64,000 nt of DNA from Kingdonia uniflora (GCA_014058105.1 JACGCM010002624.1:496001-560000), one strand, 5' to 3'; shown: positions 44,392-56,899, counted from the stretch's first letter. Program-made: numbers and translations. Notes: a model not told the origin generated them from the letters alone.

Positions 44392-45480
44392 TTAAACCCT
44401 AAAATTTTTACCACTAAAAGTTTGACCAAACTGCCAATTAGCCGGGACTACGTTCCATGATGTGGTAGTCCTTCGGTCACTACCCGTGACCCGGAAAGAA
44501 AGTGCTTGACCCACTAAAACTGAGTTGGATTGCCAATTTTGCCCCCAGTTTCTACTCATACTCATCCACCCTGTTTTGCTACCCTTCACGCTCACGCGAA
44601 GGATATCGCCTGCCCCCGCCACGTTTGAGATCAATATCAAGTTGAAGTAACGGTGACCGTTGATTGTAAACCTTATTCCCCCTCGCTTTCGGCATGGTAC
44701 CCTATACAATATACATGTAACAACAAGTACATCACAAGGGTATTTTCGGAAATAAATAAGTTGATCTAGAACAGGACCTCTTGGTTTTCATTTTCCAAGT
44801 CACTAGTCCTACCAACTGATCAAGCCCCTCGTTTGTAGTTCAGACAATTGCTAACCGTTAGATATATCTACGAGAAGCTAATCCAACGGTCAGTAATTGT
44901 CTAAATCACTAGAAATGTTTTCGATCAGAAACATTTCCAATGTACCAAGCAGAGCGTTATGTGAGGGTATTTTGGGGAATATAAAATAAAAATCTGAGTA
45001 CCTGCGGTAAGAAATCGGAACAATCCCTGCACGATACTTTGCGAGCTTAAGAAACGCAGGCATTGCTAGGTCAAAATGCGGCCTCGGTGGGTTACACCAC
45101 CCGCCATTATCACTAGCTTGGGCAAAATTTGGGGGGCAAAAATTGGTGGCCGTAATAAAAATGGAAGGACTACCAGGATGACACCATTGGGGATCATTAA
45201 CACATTTCATCTCGAAACATGAGCCACAACTGAAACCGTTATTAAACAGAGCAGTACTTAATGCAGCAGTGTTAGTGCCATATCCTTGACTGTATAGGTT
45301 CCCATACCCACACGCCCCACCCATTGTTCCCGAGGCATCACTGCCCCCATAGAACGTAGCGTGGGCAGTCTGCCAAGTACCCCCGGTGTAGACACCGGGG
45401 ATACGTGACTCTGTGAGAGTCGAGAACATGATGAAGAAGAAGAAGAAGAAGATGAACAATGTTGCTGATGTTGGGGTCAT
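44392..45480 (-). CDS. EXPA: Alpha-expansin
   Basis: This is a secreted cell-wall-loosening protein that acts non-hydrolytically on cellulose/xyloglucan contacts at acid pH. Exon 1 is 45480-45002 and exon 2 is 44701-44392, joined by a GT-AG intron of 300 bp (phase 2); 262 aa. I start at MTPTSATLF, which gives a normal signal peptide (about 1-25, with seven consecutive Phe); the frame is open 37 codons further upstream but that is leader. Domain 1 has the family signature [20 protein letters not shown] (42-61), paired cysteines and the HFD motif (135-137). Domain 2 has [10 protein letters not shown], the conserved tryptophans in GSKTGW and NWGQNWQSN, and ANWQFGQTF near the end. The KRGG region and spacing fit EXPA rather than EXPB. 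No defect seen. Confidence 0.96.
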
Positions 45481-45541
45481 GTTTGTTAGGGGATGTTTTG
45501 GGGCAAAGAATGGTGAGGAAAACAAAGAGGAAGGTGGTGGT

Positions 45542-45550
45542 GTTATATAG
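45542..45550 (-). promoter_or_regulatory. TATA box of the expansin gene
   Basis: CTATATAAC on the minus strand, 62 bp upstream of the start codon. Confidence 0.65.
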
Positions 45551-45796
45551 AGGGGGCAGGGTCTGCTATTAATACATGGTAGTAATGACACTGTACTTTA
45601 AGGCATAATATTTTTTATTTATGAAGTCAGCATGAGAGTACTGATCCTGTTTAGGTAAAACTGGATCAGAACTTGATCTCAGTTTGATTCCATTCCACAT
45701 TTATTCGAAAAACCATGGAGTGGCTCCTAAGCTAATGTAATGAGTCTTTGGTCCCCATACGTGTTGAGGGTCTCAAAAATGCATGCGCACTCTATT

Positions 45797-46808
45797 AGAG
45801 CACCTCCAACAGAAGAGTATGCGATTCTGGATTACCATACTGGTATTCCATAATGCATATTGTTTTTGTCCAACAGATAATTATAACTTTACGAAAATTG
45901 TTGTGAGTGGAAAGAGAGAGATATGCCACGTGCGTTGACGCGCTTAACGGTTCAACGCCTATGAAAGTGGTATATTAGAAAGAGAAATTATGATAGGAGA
46001 GAGAGATCAGCTGTAATTAAAAGTTGTTGGGCGCTAAACCGTTCAGCGCTAGGCGGTATGTATATACTCATCGCCAAGTTCAGGTTTCGGAGGGGTATGG
46101 GCAAGGGCGGAACTACTAGTAGGCTAGCCCGGGGTAGATTTTTCAAAAAATATTTTGTTAGTTTATCTATTGAGTTTGTGTATATCCAAAACCCTTTTTT
46201 TGTGTGGTAAAACTCTCTCTCTAAACTCTATATATCTTTATCTTTCTAAAATTTAAAACTCTTCTCTTTTTCATTAAAGTTTTTCTTTCTGTAGCCATCT
46301 CTCGGGATATATGGAATTTAATGATACTTATATGAAATTAATGGAGGAGAACAACAACAAGGAACTGGTTTTAAGCTTGATTTTTGGCTTGGTTTTTGAA
46401 GGATATCTTGATTTTTCCAACTCCAGACCTCCATCTGGTAAAATTGTATTGGGAATCATGAGTATTAAATTGTTAGTTGCTGAAAGTCATTAGGAGACAT
46501 TTTTTTTTTTCAATTTCACAAGCCATTAAACATTGAATAACATATTTAGAACATCGACCAATTATATATTTGAGGCTTTGTATAATTCGAAGAAAATGTT
46601 GCTTGATGCATGCCTAAACCCCCAAAAAAATTTTTGGGGGACTTCGCCCCCAAACCCCCATTATTTATTAGCCCCCCCTAACTTAGATTCTTGGTTTCGC
46701 CCCTGGGTATGGAGATGAGCATGTTGAACCCCATACCCCTGTTGGATGAGTATTTTGTAAAACTATGAGAAAAACTTAAACAACATACTCTTCTGTTAGA
46801 GGTGTTCT
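45797..46808. mobile_element. MITE/non-autonomous DNA element with nested hAT
   Basis: The ends are AGAGCACCTCCAACAGAAGAGTATG and its near-perfect inverse (46784-46808). Without the nested hAT it is about 400 bp. A related fragment lies at 40649-40815. It sits about 300 bp upstream of the expansin start. Confidence 0.82.
46102..46705. mobile_element. Nested non-autonomous hAT, 604 bp
   Basis: Termini CAAGGGCGGAAC (46102) and GTTTCGCCCCTG (to 46705) are inverted. The flanks GGTATGGG and GGTATGGA agree at 7 of 8 bases. The GGGGGACTTCGCCCCCAAACCCC hairpin near the right end is common in this hAT group. No transposase. Confidence 0.82.
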
Positions 46809-48060
46809 TATATATGGTGTTTCGAGAACTATATTTCCAAGATTGTTTGTTACCATACAAATATTTGACAATACACTATAAATTTTGTTCAAAAAGACCT
46901 CGGAATTTTACATAACTAGTTATAAGACCAGATTATTCCTCCAACAGGGCCACTCGCCAAATTTTATTCTCACTGGTCTGTCTGTATAGATCACAAATGC
47001 CCCAGGGATTAATCAGGCAAATGGTGATAAAATTATGAACCCGGATCACAATCCTATAGGATGTGTGAAGGGATAGGTGTGAATTTGATGCCAATATTTC
47101 AAAAAGGGTCATAAGACTACAACAGGGATAAGTCTAAATCAAGGACCCTAAAACTAAATAAAGTGTGGCATATAAGGAGGCAACAGTACCTTAAAGGAAG
47201 ATAAATGCTAAAATCGGCTCAGGACCACTATGTTCGTATATATCGGCCCACATATCGTGCCGGGCTTTAACGGTTGTGGTTCCCATCATTATATCTCTCT
47301 CTCTCATAGTGTAACTAGAAACGCCAACAACTATTTTATTAGGGCATCTCTAGCAGTTGGGTTTGGGTTCTGATTGCTGACCCACAAAGTCAGAATAATA
47401 AAACCTAAAACCTAAACCCAAGCCACCTAGCAGTGGGTGTGGGTTACTGATGACGTGGGAGCCTTTATTTATTAAAAAGAGTTTTTGTACTCTGTGCAAA
47501 TTTTTTTAGTCCGTTACAATTATTCATCTCATCTCAAAATTTAGTGATGCTGGCATCGCAGTTTTCTAATTTTAGATATTGTAGTACTTTAGTAGAACTC
47601 TTAATTCTGAAGCACACGCTTCATGGCCTGGGGTGCCCATAATCTAGAATATTTTGACTCTGACCGTTAACTTTGTTAACTCTGTTGTATCTTTATCGTC
47701 TTACAGTGTTTAATATAATATTCCCAAAAAAAAAAAAAAAACCGGAAAAATAAAAGATTGAAGATAATATTATGGCATTCGGGTGTTGACTAAACTAAAA
47801 GGGGAACAAAGATATATATTTGTGGTTGAGTCTATATTTGTGCAGGTGGTCGAAGAAGAAGAGAGATTTAATAAGTCGGCTGACTTGTAATATCGACGCG
47901 GCGATCACACATTGGTCCAAGTGTAACACGGACACATGGTACATCAATTAGATCTAGCAAATCAGAACAGCTCATTTTACCAACTGTACCTCGACAACCC
48001 ATGAAAGCTTGACACATGTGAACATCTCACCAATATGTCCACGTTGACATTGGATCACCG
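46809..48060. other. Intergenic; partial MITE-like sequence near 47340
   Basis: GGGCATCTCTAGCAGTTGGGTTTGGG at 47342 resembles a MITE end; the partner end is not clear. Nothing else recognised. Confidence 0.4.
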
Positions 48061-48079
48061 TTTTTTTTTTTTTTTTTTT
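48061..48079. repeat. Poly-T tract
   Basis: 19 T followed by GTGTGTG. Confidence 0.9.
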
Positions 48080-48189
48080 GTGTGTGATCCAGGTTCATAA
48101 TTTATCACCATTTGCTCGATTAATCCTTGGAGCACGTGAGATCCCCGCACGCAGATACAACATGACTAACCATCGAAATAATGTTACTA

Positions 48190-48410
48190 GAGCATCCACA
48201 CCACACCAGTATGGTGACTTGCTTAAGTGGCAGCAAGTCACCATCATTTTCTCAAACCGACTACCCAACAGTAGGGTCTTCTTGCCCCAAAGCGACACCC
48301 AAAACATCAACAAAACCCGCATGGTGATTTCTATTTTTTTCAGAACTGCGAGGCAAAATAGACACCTCAGATTAAGACATGTCACAAGTTTCAACGGGTC
48401 GCGATACACG
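48190..48410. mobile_element. MITE fragment, relative of the 41831 element
   Basis: Starts AGAGCATCCACACC and contains TTCAGAACTGCGAGGCAAA, the interior motif of the 41831 family. The right end was not found. Confidence 0.55.
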
Positions 48411-49645
48411 TTTTTTTATTTTTTTGTTTTTAAGTAAGGGTTGCCTAGCTCTGATCTACATGCCATTATTGTTTGTTTTCTCTGTTCTCTTATGCCATGT
48501 GGCCTTTTGTGATTGGTTTAAATCTAAAAAAAATAAAAAATGTAGGTGAGTTTTCAAAGCTGTGTAAAATAGACGCCTGTGTAAAAATCAAAGTTGGTTA
48601 CTGTTGAGGCATTTTAGTCAGTTCAAGGTTATCTTACTGCTGCATATGCACTCTTAGTGACTGAATGGTATTTTCCAGACATCGATCAGGGCAAGAATAG
48701 ATATCGGAGGAGTTAGAGAGGCTGAAAAGCACGTAAGAGCAACAAGGCATCTCATTTTGTATAGAGTACTTATTTTTGTATGCAATGTTAAGGACTACTA
48801 AAACTTGGAATTACTTTAACCCAAGGTAAAGTTCTTCAATTAGTGGTGGATTACTTACTCCATCATTGTGAACGGCGTGCCTAAGACTACAGACTTGTTG
48901 GCATTCAACCGAAGAAGCCTTAACAAGTTGTCACATACTTCAACGTAGGCTCGATATTTCCAAGCTAAAGGTTTTTTTCTTGAAAGAATTTTGAGCTAAA
49001 GTTAGCCTAAATTGCTCAATCTTAGCCTAAATTGCTCAATCTTATCGAGATAAAATGTATTTTACGCGTGATATTCCTTTTAACTACACTTTGGAAGACC
49101 GTATACATTAAATAAATCGAAAAAAGAAAGAAAGAATGTTAGTTCTTTATATAGGTACTTATAGATTTTATCTTACCCTACCAAACAAGATACACACTTG
49201 ATTAACCAAAACTCGCACCGACATTAAAATGTCGTCGGTGGGTCTGCGAAAAACACTTTATTATTTGCTTAATCTCAACTGGCCCACTTTGCCTCGCCTC
49301 GTCTTTTTTTTTTCCCTTCTTATAAGCAAGTTGAGCATGTGAGACCTGGATCAATTCCCACAAGCAGCTTCCAACTCAAAAAAAAATAAAAAAAATAGCA
49401 TGTGAGGGTCGTACCAAAGTACGGCCGGGTACCAAACCCTTTTGGTCAAATAAATCCTTGAGGTTAGGCTTGATTAGCGGAACTATGTCCTAATGGATAA
49501 GTAGGAACCATGTTTTATTGACTCTAAATGAGAAATGAGATATTTTCCAAAGTATCATTGTGTGTTGTTATTATGAGAACATCCTTCGAAATAGGTTTGG
49601 CTGGTTCACGGGTGAACTAGTTTCGTGGTGTTCGTTTACTTTTAC
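48411..49645. other. Intergenic, no gene seen
   Basis: AT-rich; a 20-base direct repeat (TTAGCCTAAATTGCTCAATC) at about 49001 and 49021. No ORF of interest. Confidence 0.5.
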
Positions 49646-49974
49646 TGTTGATATATATAGTCCCACATCGGGCCTTACACCTCAAAAATATAATAATCGG
49701 GTTACTCCTCTCATTGCCAATTGGTTTTAAAATGAATCCCTAATTCTAATATAGTATCAGCGCCGAGATTTTCTTCCATGTGTCGAGCCCAACGGCCCAC
49801 GTGCTACTCTGTGTCACCCAAATATTTGTCCACGTACGGCCCACGTACTACTCCGCTACGCCACATATGAAGGAGAATGTTGATATATATAGTCCCACAT
49901 CGGGCACTCCTCAAAAGATCCTGACTACTCCTCTCATTGTCAATTGGTTTTATAATGGACCCCAAATTCTAATA
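49646..49974 (+). mobile_element. Complete TRIM (terminal-repeat retrotransposon in miniature)
   Basis: LTR 49646-49751 and LTR 49878-49974 both start TGTTGATATATATAGTCCC and end TTCTAATA. After the first LTR is TAGTATCAGCGCC (49752), a mutated initiator-Met primer site. Before the second is the purine tract GAAGGAGAA. The element is flanked by TTTAC on both sides (49641-49645 and 49975-49979). At 329 bp it cannot code for anything and would depend on other copia enzymes. Confidence 0.93.
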
Positions 49975-50079
49975 TTTACGAACTTGCAATCTCCTCAAAA
50001 TATAAGATCCTGGCTACTCCTCTCATTGCCAATTGGTTTTAAGATGGACCTAGTTCTAATATTTACAAACTTGCAATGA
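49975..50079 (+). repeat. Partial tandem duplication of the TRIM 3' LTR
   Basis: The last 80 or so bases of the LTR plus TTTAC and AACTTGCAAT are repeated once more directly downstream (CTCCTCAAAA... to ...TTCTAATATTTAC, 49990-50070). Confidence 0.8.
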
Positions 50080-51076
50080 AGGAAAATTCTAGGAAAAGCG
50101 AAGAATCCACCCCCCCCTACACACACAATGAAGAAATCGTATGGGAATGGGACCATTTTATATGGGATCATATACATAGTACATTAAAAGTGATTTATAG
50201 GGACCATAGATGATAATAGATCACACCGCGACCTCACTCATATTTTGGACTCAAAAAAAAAAAAACTTTCGATTTTGCGAACCCAACACTCTTGTGTAAC
50301 TCTTTCTCTACTTGAAGCAACCTCTCAAACCAAAAAAAAAAAACAGATTGTAAAGTTTCTGAAGCAAGCAAATGTGAAATCATGTTTTGCACTTTCTTTT
50401 TCTCCCATGCACTCCAAGCTAATTAAACTAGTTCCTGCACTCTTTTCTTTCCATGATAGGTGCAGCATAACTACCAACTAATCAATCAACGAACTTAACC
50501 GCTTTAAGTAACATGTACACAATGGCCATGTCTGTTATGGTCTCGCCAGACATCATAATAAGGAGAACCAAGCACACTATAACCGCTAATGGCTCCACTG
50601 CATAGATCAAAATGATTGTGGGAAGAGTAACGAATTGCTTATAGCTCTAGTGCCCGAATGTCTCTTGAAAACTGCTATAACCAAAGTTCTGAATCAATCA
50701 GATTTCCCTCCTCCTCAGAGTTCCTTATGTGGGAATTTTGATAAAATGCTTAACAAATTTTAGTTTTCAGGCTATAAATTGTAACATGGCCTGCACCAAA
50801 TTTATATACTGGTATGTGTTTCATACCACAAGAACAAACTAACAATGGCAAAGGATAGATAATAAGTCAGGTTTACAGTACAACAACAGAACTGAAACTT
50901 CAACTAGCAAAATAGAAAATCACACAAGAAGCATTTTCAACCAAATCTCCATTGAATTTAGATTCAAGAAACTAACAGGAATAAGTTCTGAAATAGGTCA
51001 GAGTACAGAACATTGATAAACATCTTTAAAATAGATAATAAGTGTAGGTAAACATTGCCCAATTCAAGGCTGAATT
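50080..51076. other. Intergenic, 3' flank of the DCD gene, no gene seen
   Basis: AT-rich with short poly-A and poly-C tracts (50110, 50250, 50331). Confidence 0.5.
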
Positions 51077-54000
51077 CTAATAGCGAAACAAGGATGAAGG
51101 TGGGATCTGATAACTTGGTTGTGGAGCCAGATAGCTTGGTTGCAGAGCCTGGTAATTTGGTTGTGGAGCCACAGGAAGGTACAGTGACTCATGAAGGCCA
51201 GGCAGGGGTTCCCTGTAGACATTATAAGAATCACGCTCGCGCAGTGCTGCAATATCTTCTTCTCTCCGCCTCCTCTCCAATTCCATGAGCGTACGGGCAT
51301 GAAGTTCCCTCCGGAGAATATCAACGTCCTCTAGCGGCCTCTGAAAAGAATAGTTTGTTGGAGGAAGTGGTGGGGGTAGCCGCAGTCGTAGTGGAGATGA
51401 CGGCGACACTTCTCTCCTTACGTACTTGCGAGGTGACAGTGGCCGGTGTAACCGCGGTGGAGATGGAGACAATTCCCTCCTGTACCTTCTGGGCCCTTCT
51501 AGACGTATGCGATCCCTACGAACGCCCAATGGGGGACGCCTAAATCCATCACGACCTTGCCACCTGTCTCGGTCCCCACCCACTTCACGTCTTCGAACTC
51601 CATCTCGCCGGCCCCTGGATCTATCTCCATTCCGCTCTTGGACTGCGCGAGACTCTGATATAGGCGCCCTTCTCACTTGCTCTGAACTGCGATTCTTGGT
51701 TGTGGCTGAGAAAAGCTTGCACAAATTCTTCACCTGTTGAAACATGTGCATCAAATATCAACAGCTAAGAACAATGTTATCAAGAAAAACGTTGAAACTC
51801 AAGTTCATTTCTTTACAAGTAACACTGCAAGAACTAGAAAACAAGAAGTCACCTGTTCAGTTTTCAACTTGCAATCGAACTTGCTTCTCCCAAAATAGTT
51901 GTCTTCGATCGCTGCTTTAAATTTCTCTTCTGGCAAGGGCAAGCAATCTTCAAAAACTTTAAAACGGACCTGCAAGAAAAAACTCTAGTTGTTGACATTG
52001 TAACACACAAAAAGCACGACTTCAGTAGCAGGTTTGCACGAGTTTACAATCTGAAGTGATAGAATCACATGATTTTTCTACTTCACTGTCTTCAAATAAT
52101 AGTTTAAGTATTAGCTTAGACTAGAGCTTCTTGAGGATGCTGAGATAATTCTGTGATCAGATATCTACTCCACCTCTGAGAGTTGCTCCTTGCTTCCCTG
52201 TTCTTTTCATCTCTTCTTCCCGAATTCATTTTTCGGAAATGTACGAAGTGAATTATCATTAGAAATGTGGAGAAAGCGCCGCAGAAAATGTAAAAAGTTG
52301 CCAACGAACCCAACACCTGATGCTTATCGCAACCCAATTCTTATTATGAGTTTTGAGCTTTGGGGGCCATATGGTGACATGGTGTGATCACTTTAAATCA
52401 CTCTCCTCTCTTTTGGGACAGTTTGATGACAAGCAAAATTGGTTTCGCCTTCGTAAGGGTTCTGATAGGAATTCTCAAACAAGTCTTCTTTCTCCAGTGA
52501 GAGGTGTACCCATTGAGCTCTTGAAGAAATTGGACGGAGCCATCAAGCCATGAGAGTTTGCTAACACAGCTTCTCGGCTAAGAAGGAGGGTTACTTTAAA
52601 CAACTAGATTAGCAACAACTGAGTTGATTATTTGGGAAGAGTGGCCAAAGACTTTCCACAGTATACTAAGGATTGTGTTTCCAAATTTTAGTCGGATTGG
52701 GTTTCAAATTCGTCTCCCTGAACCTCACATTGTCCCTCCATAGCTCTTCCAAATTCTATGTCTTTAACTTTGATTTAAAAACATTCAACATGAGGCCTAC
52801 AAGGTCTACTCCATATCAATATAACCAATCCTTGATAAGATCAAGGCAAACCTTCACATATTATCAAATTTGTGAAGCTACAGCCTAATCAAACTGATAC
52901 TCAAAGGAGAAAAAATCAAGAATACCTCTACAATATCACTTTGACTTTCAAAGCCTAAATTTGACTAGCATTCATGCTAGCAGCTCTTTTTTCTAACTTG
53001 TACCTCCTACTTGACCACTTCTCAACGGCTGACCCATACTCGAGAAAGTCCTACTTTTATATTTACCCAAATTTTTTTAATCAAACGAAGAAAGCGCAAT
53101 TATTCCCCTATTTAATAGAAACAAAGCAAGATAGTCACCCATTTGGAGGATTCTCTTTTTAGTCCAATAACTGATATCTAAAACCTAATAAGCGCAAAAA
53201 ATAGAATACTTATTCAAGTATGTCTGATATACTGAATACAAACTTGGATAAGTACATCCTCCTCCATTAATGAACATCATAATCTTGCATGAGTTTGATA
53301 TATGACTAACCATATACCAGCACGAATATGGCATTCTACAAACCAAGGTCTATAAAACATGACAATGGTTTCAAGATAAAGTCTTTTGTTCATTCTTGTT
53401 AGCAAGCCCTAAAATATAAAACATTCATGTCTCCCTCCCAACGCATGAAAATTTTCTTATTAATTACATAGAGAAAAATCAGTCCTCCTTGAAGACAATG
53501 GGTTTGTGCATATTCCTTGGATAATTTTTAATCTCTACAAAAACTACTACCTAAAACCTACTACGTAATCGGAACTCATCATGCAACAACTTTTTAACTG
53601 CTTCAAGCAGTGGTACGATGGAGTTGAAATCTTGAAATCTAAGGGAACTAGATTCCCTTGAAATCGAAAAAAGGGTAGCTGACTTAGGTGAATTTGGAGA
53701 AGAGATTGAAATCTTATGTATGGTTCATAGAGGAAATGATTAGGAAAAAGGAGAATTGACTAAAGTGATGTAAAAATACAATGGGTTGATTTTTGCGCGG
53801 CCTAGCTAACTCTATTGAGGAGTTGCCAAATCTGTGGGAGACTTCAACTCCACCCTCTTGAATTTGCCAACTCATCCAAATATTGTACCAAACACCACCT
53901 TGCATCACCTAAAAGGCAATCAAAAATCTCCTAGACTAGCAATTGAATCTTCAAGCAATAGACCATTGTTGAACTTTAGGTATTAGGTTTAAGAATTTCA

Positions 54001-55738
54001 GATAAGTGGTTTTCAAGTTTGCATGTATCCAAATATTGTACCAAACACCACTCTTAAATGAGATTAATATTCAGTTGGAACTTGGAAGAAACAATACCTA
54101 CAAGTTTACTACAATGAATACTAAAACTTTGTCGTATCCCGCACATCTCTTTACGACTCAAACATCAAATGATTCAAAAGGGTGTCATCTGCAACTCATG
54201 CGAGTCAAAACGTTGGTCCATACCGCAAACCTAATCCTACAAGACAGACAACCCGAAGAGTTTTCATTCATAACCAATAAAGCATTCATACGTACTCCAA
54301 ACGCATCAATGACACATTGTTTATAACTCAGACAAAATGGATTTTGAGTTCATATTGGCTTTTCATACATAAAAAGATCGGCAACCCAGTCAAATCTATT
54401 TTCTCCTCCTACCAAGTTGCTTGAAACGACTACTTCAACTCAACAACATCGTTGTTTTAATTGTAAAAAGCGAAGCAAAATCGGCTTTAAAGATGATTGG
54501 AGCAATTGATACGCGTAATAAGTGAGAAAAACTTGCGACGAATCTCACCACAAGATCGTGAAGATGGTTTCATCGAGAAGAAGATGACATTAATTCTCTC
54601 GGGTATGGAACTTGACCCTGAATAAGTGGAGGCTTTAGTAATCATGAGAAGTGCAGGAGACGCATGAGATGTTGGACTTCTTCTTTTTTCCACATTTTGG
54701 CGACCTATAAATCTTTTCTAGTACATGAATCTCAAAATTTGAAGCACACATTCTTTCCTTGTAGGGTGCCCATTAGCCTAGATAAAACTGTGAAATGCCT
54801 CACAGGTCTAATAAATTTATTTTGCCATGCCAAAAAAAGGACTCGACATTTGTTAGAATAATTCTAGGACACAATTATGCTTGATTGTACTTTTCTGCCT
54901 TTTTTGGGTGGGTTCTTTCATTTTTTGTGCATCTTGTCTTATTTCAAGATAAGCTCCTCTAAAAATGGATACTGATACCAAAATTTGCAGACTTGCAATA
55001 TATGGGATTCAATTTGTTCAATCTCATGTCAATTCGAAATTAGTTTCTCTTACAATGAAGTTAACTTGACATATTTTTCATAATGCCGCATTAAAGCTAG
55101 ACATATCAATTAGTCGGAGCAAATGACTATAATAGCCTCATCAGTGTAACCATGCAAGTTGTTCATGGAATAGGGTAAGATGAATTCATACAGGGAAATA
55201 AATAAGATAGAACACAAACCTGAGAGGGAAATGCTGAGTTGAATGCTTTGGGCTCGATATTGTATCCCCCAGGTTCGGAAGCCTTGTATATCCCATACAA
55301 CAACTTTAAATCGGTGTCATATAAAAACAATCGCATTCCCTGATATATCTTTGTAACTAGTTCCTTCTTGCTTGCAGGCAGACCGAGAACCTTGTAGCGA
55401 TAGCAATCTTGCTTAGTCTTTGAGTTGCACATGAAAATCATCCCCATGCCATCAACCTTTTTCAAACCCTTATCTCCTTCAGAAGAACTTGGCTTATCAA
55501 TTGCTATCGAATCAAGACGTTTTTCCAATTTTTTATTTCTCTTCCTTTTTCTTGACTTCTCAATTGTCGCCGGCGAATTTCCTATGTATTTTTTAATCTC
55601 ACTCTGCGCAGCTTTTGTATCATCGTTAGAAATAGTAGTAATTGTTTTATTTTCCGCCACGTCGTCCTTCACGACAATTTTCATACTTGAGTTAGCAGCC
55701 TTCCCCTTTCCTTTCGCCTTAACCGTTAACTTTTCCAT
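51077..55738 (-). CDS. DCD (development and cell death) domain protein
   Basis: Exons on the minus strand are 55738-55220, 51969-51853 and 51733-51077 (519+117+657 nt, all phase 0, GT-AG), 430 aa. Residues 1-95 are Lys/Ser-rich with a nuclear-localisation-like KSRKRKRNKK (61-70). The DCD domain spans about 99-221 across all three exons: GMIFMCNSKTKQDCYRYKV, GLPASKKELV, RLFLYDTDLKLLYGIYKA, AFPSQVRFKV, LPLPEEKFKAAI, and QVKNLCKLF. The C-terminal half is Arg/Asp/Pro-rich with a short QPSYxxPQPSY repeat, probably disordered. DCD proteins are plant-specific and are linked to stress and programmed cell death; the biochemical role of this architecture is unknown. The 3.25-kb first intron splits the domain and holds other sequence. 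Confidence 0.9.
51970..55219 (-). other. First intron of the DCD gene
   Basis: 3.25 kb, begins GTTTGTG and ends TTTCTTGCAG on the minus strand. It contains a plus-strand open stretch at 52353-52553 that looks coding (LLKKLDGAIKP end) and a 24-bp direct repeat (TCCAAATATTGTACCAAACA... at 53875 and 54028). I recognise no complete transposon in it. Confidence 0.7.
52353..52553 (+). pseudogene. Possible gene fragment in the DCD intron, opposite strand
   Basis: The reading frame contains QNWFRLRKGSDRNSQTSLL and ends VPIELLKKLDGAIKP plus stop. Its composition is protein-like, unlike the surrounding AT-rich intron, but I cannot name a family. It could be chance. Confidence 0.25.
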
Positions 55739-56351
55739 CTAAATAGCAAAAAAGCCAAGTAGACGGACTAAATCCTCTAAAATAGTTGAGGGAAGAATAT
55801 ACTCAAAACAACAATGAGACTACTCAATCGAGCTAAGCTTGGTAGTAACATATTTTCTCAATAACAAAGAGTCATAACAATCACAAAAAACAAACTTAAA
55901 AATGAGAAAGACACCCGTGAAGGGAAATTAATTTGTATAGTGCAAATGCCAAGTTGAGGATAAGTGAATCCTAACTAAACCTTACAAAATAAAAAATTTA
56001 CCCCTGCCAACCAATGAACATACTAATATGTCAATGAGATTGGCAAATTTTATTTATTTATTTTCTCTTTTATCTTTGCATGATAAAATGACAAGTGTTG
56101 TTGGCATTTCCAACTTTAGACACTTAAAAGGTAAATTCCGAACGAAAAATTATACTCTTTGTCACCACTACTTATAGTAGACTACAAAGCTTGAAAGATA
56201 TATAAACTCTTTTAAAGAAAATAGGTTTTCATTCTTTAGATGAGAAGATTTTTTTCGACACATACAAGCATTTTAGTGATTATACTTGATGTTGCTAACA
56301 AAGCTTAAACCTTGTTAGCAAAGTTGTTTGAGAACCTATCTAAACGCTATT
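55739..56351. other. 5' flank of the DCD gene
   Basis: Probable 5' UTR and promoter of the minus-strand DCD gene, with sequence near 56270-56340 that recurs, inverted, near 63230-63300. No gene seen. Confidence 0.45.
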
Positions 56352-56546
56352 TGCTATGGACCTTTACAAGCAAAAAAAAAAAAGTAAGGCGGTGAAGAGA
56401 GAACACGATAGAGAGACCTAGGGTTTGTTCAATTTCCCGATTCTCACCTTAAAATCTGTTTTTTACTTCCAATTTTTCCCTGTTTTAATTTCAGATCTTG
56501 TTGTTTGGATAATTTCCACTTTCAAGATTTTATTTTTCTCTCTCTA

Positions 56547-56740
56547 ATGGGGAAGACCTCAATCGTCCTCTACATAATAGTAGCACTCCTCTTCCTCATC
56601 TCGCTCTCTCCCCAAAATAACCATCGCCAACACCGTCGCCTCAAGCTTCGCTTAACCTTCTCCTTCTCTCCCACAATCACCAAGCACCGGGAACATATAC
56701 CCTTTGATCTCCTCATTGAACGCCATAAATCATTTCCAAA
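56547..56740 (+). pseudogene. Captured exon 1 of an EF-hand (calumenin/reticulocalbin-like) protein, copy 1
   Basis: MGKTSIVLYIIVALLF is a signal peptide, followed by a basic HRRLKLRLTFSFSP stretch and REHIPFDLLIERHKSF. Plant EF-hand proteins of the secretory pathway begin this way; copies 2 and 3 retain the family sequence PFDPLIADI. Coding sense is lost in a poly-A run after 56740, and no EF-hand is present. Confidence 0.6.
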
Positions 56741-56833
56741 AAAAAAAAAAAAAAAAAAAAAAACCAAACCTCAATTATCACTACAACACTTAAGACTAAA
56801 TAATAATAATCGAATAAAGCAAAAAGTACTTAC

Positions 56834-56899
56834 GATTCGAAGGCGACTGAGTTCTGGGTTGTGGCCTTTGTCTTCTCTGAAGAGATTGATGTCCAATAT
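56834..56899 (-). pseudogene. Captured exon 1 of seryl-tRNA synthetase, copy 1
   Basis: The minus strand reads ILDINLFREDKGHNPEL, the N-terminus of plant cytosolic seryl-tRNA synthetase (usually MLDINLFREEKG.NPE), with the start ATG changed to ATA. Similarity ends after NPEL, and a splice-donor-like GTAAGT follows at 56833. A TC-rich 5'-UTR-like stretch precedes it. Confidence 0.7.

Noticed and set aside
45481..45591. Longer expansin N-terminus starting at 45591
   Set aside because: It lacks a signal peptide at its start and overlaps the region between TATA box and leader; the methionine at 45480 is followed by a proper signal sequence.
48078..48437. 119-codon plus and 104-codon minus frames
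   Set aside because: Both lie in a MITE fragment next to a poly-T tract, with no domain.
49660..49670. U-snRNA gene suggested by the upstream sequence element
   Set aside because: No snRNA body follows; the motif lies in both LTRs of a TRIM.
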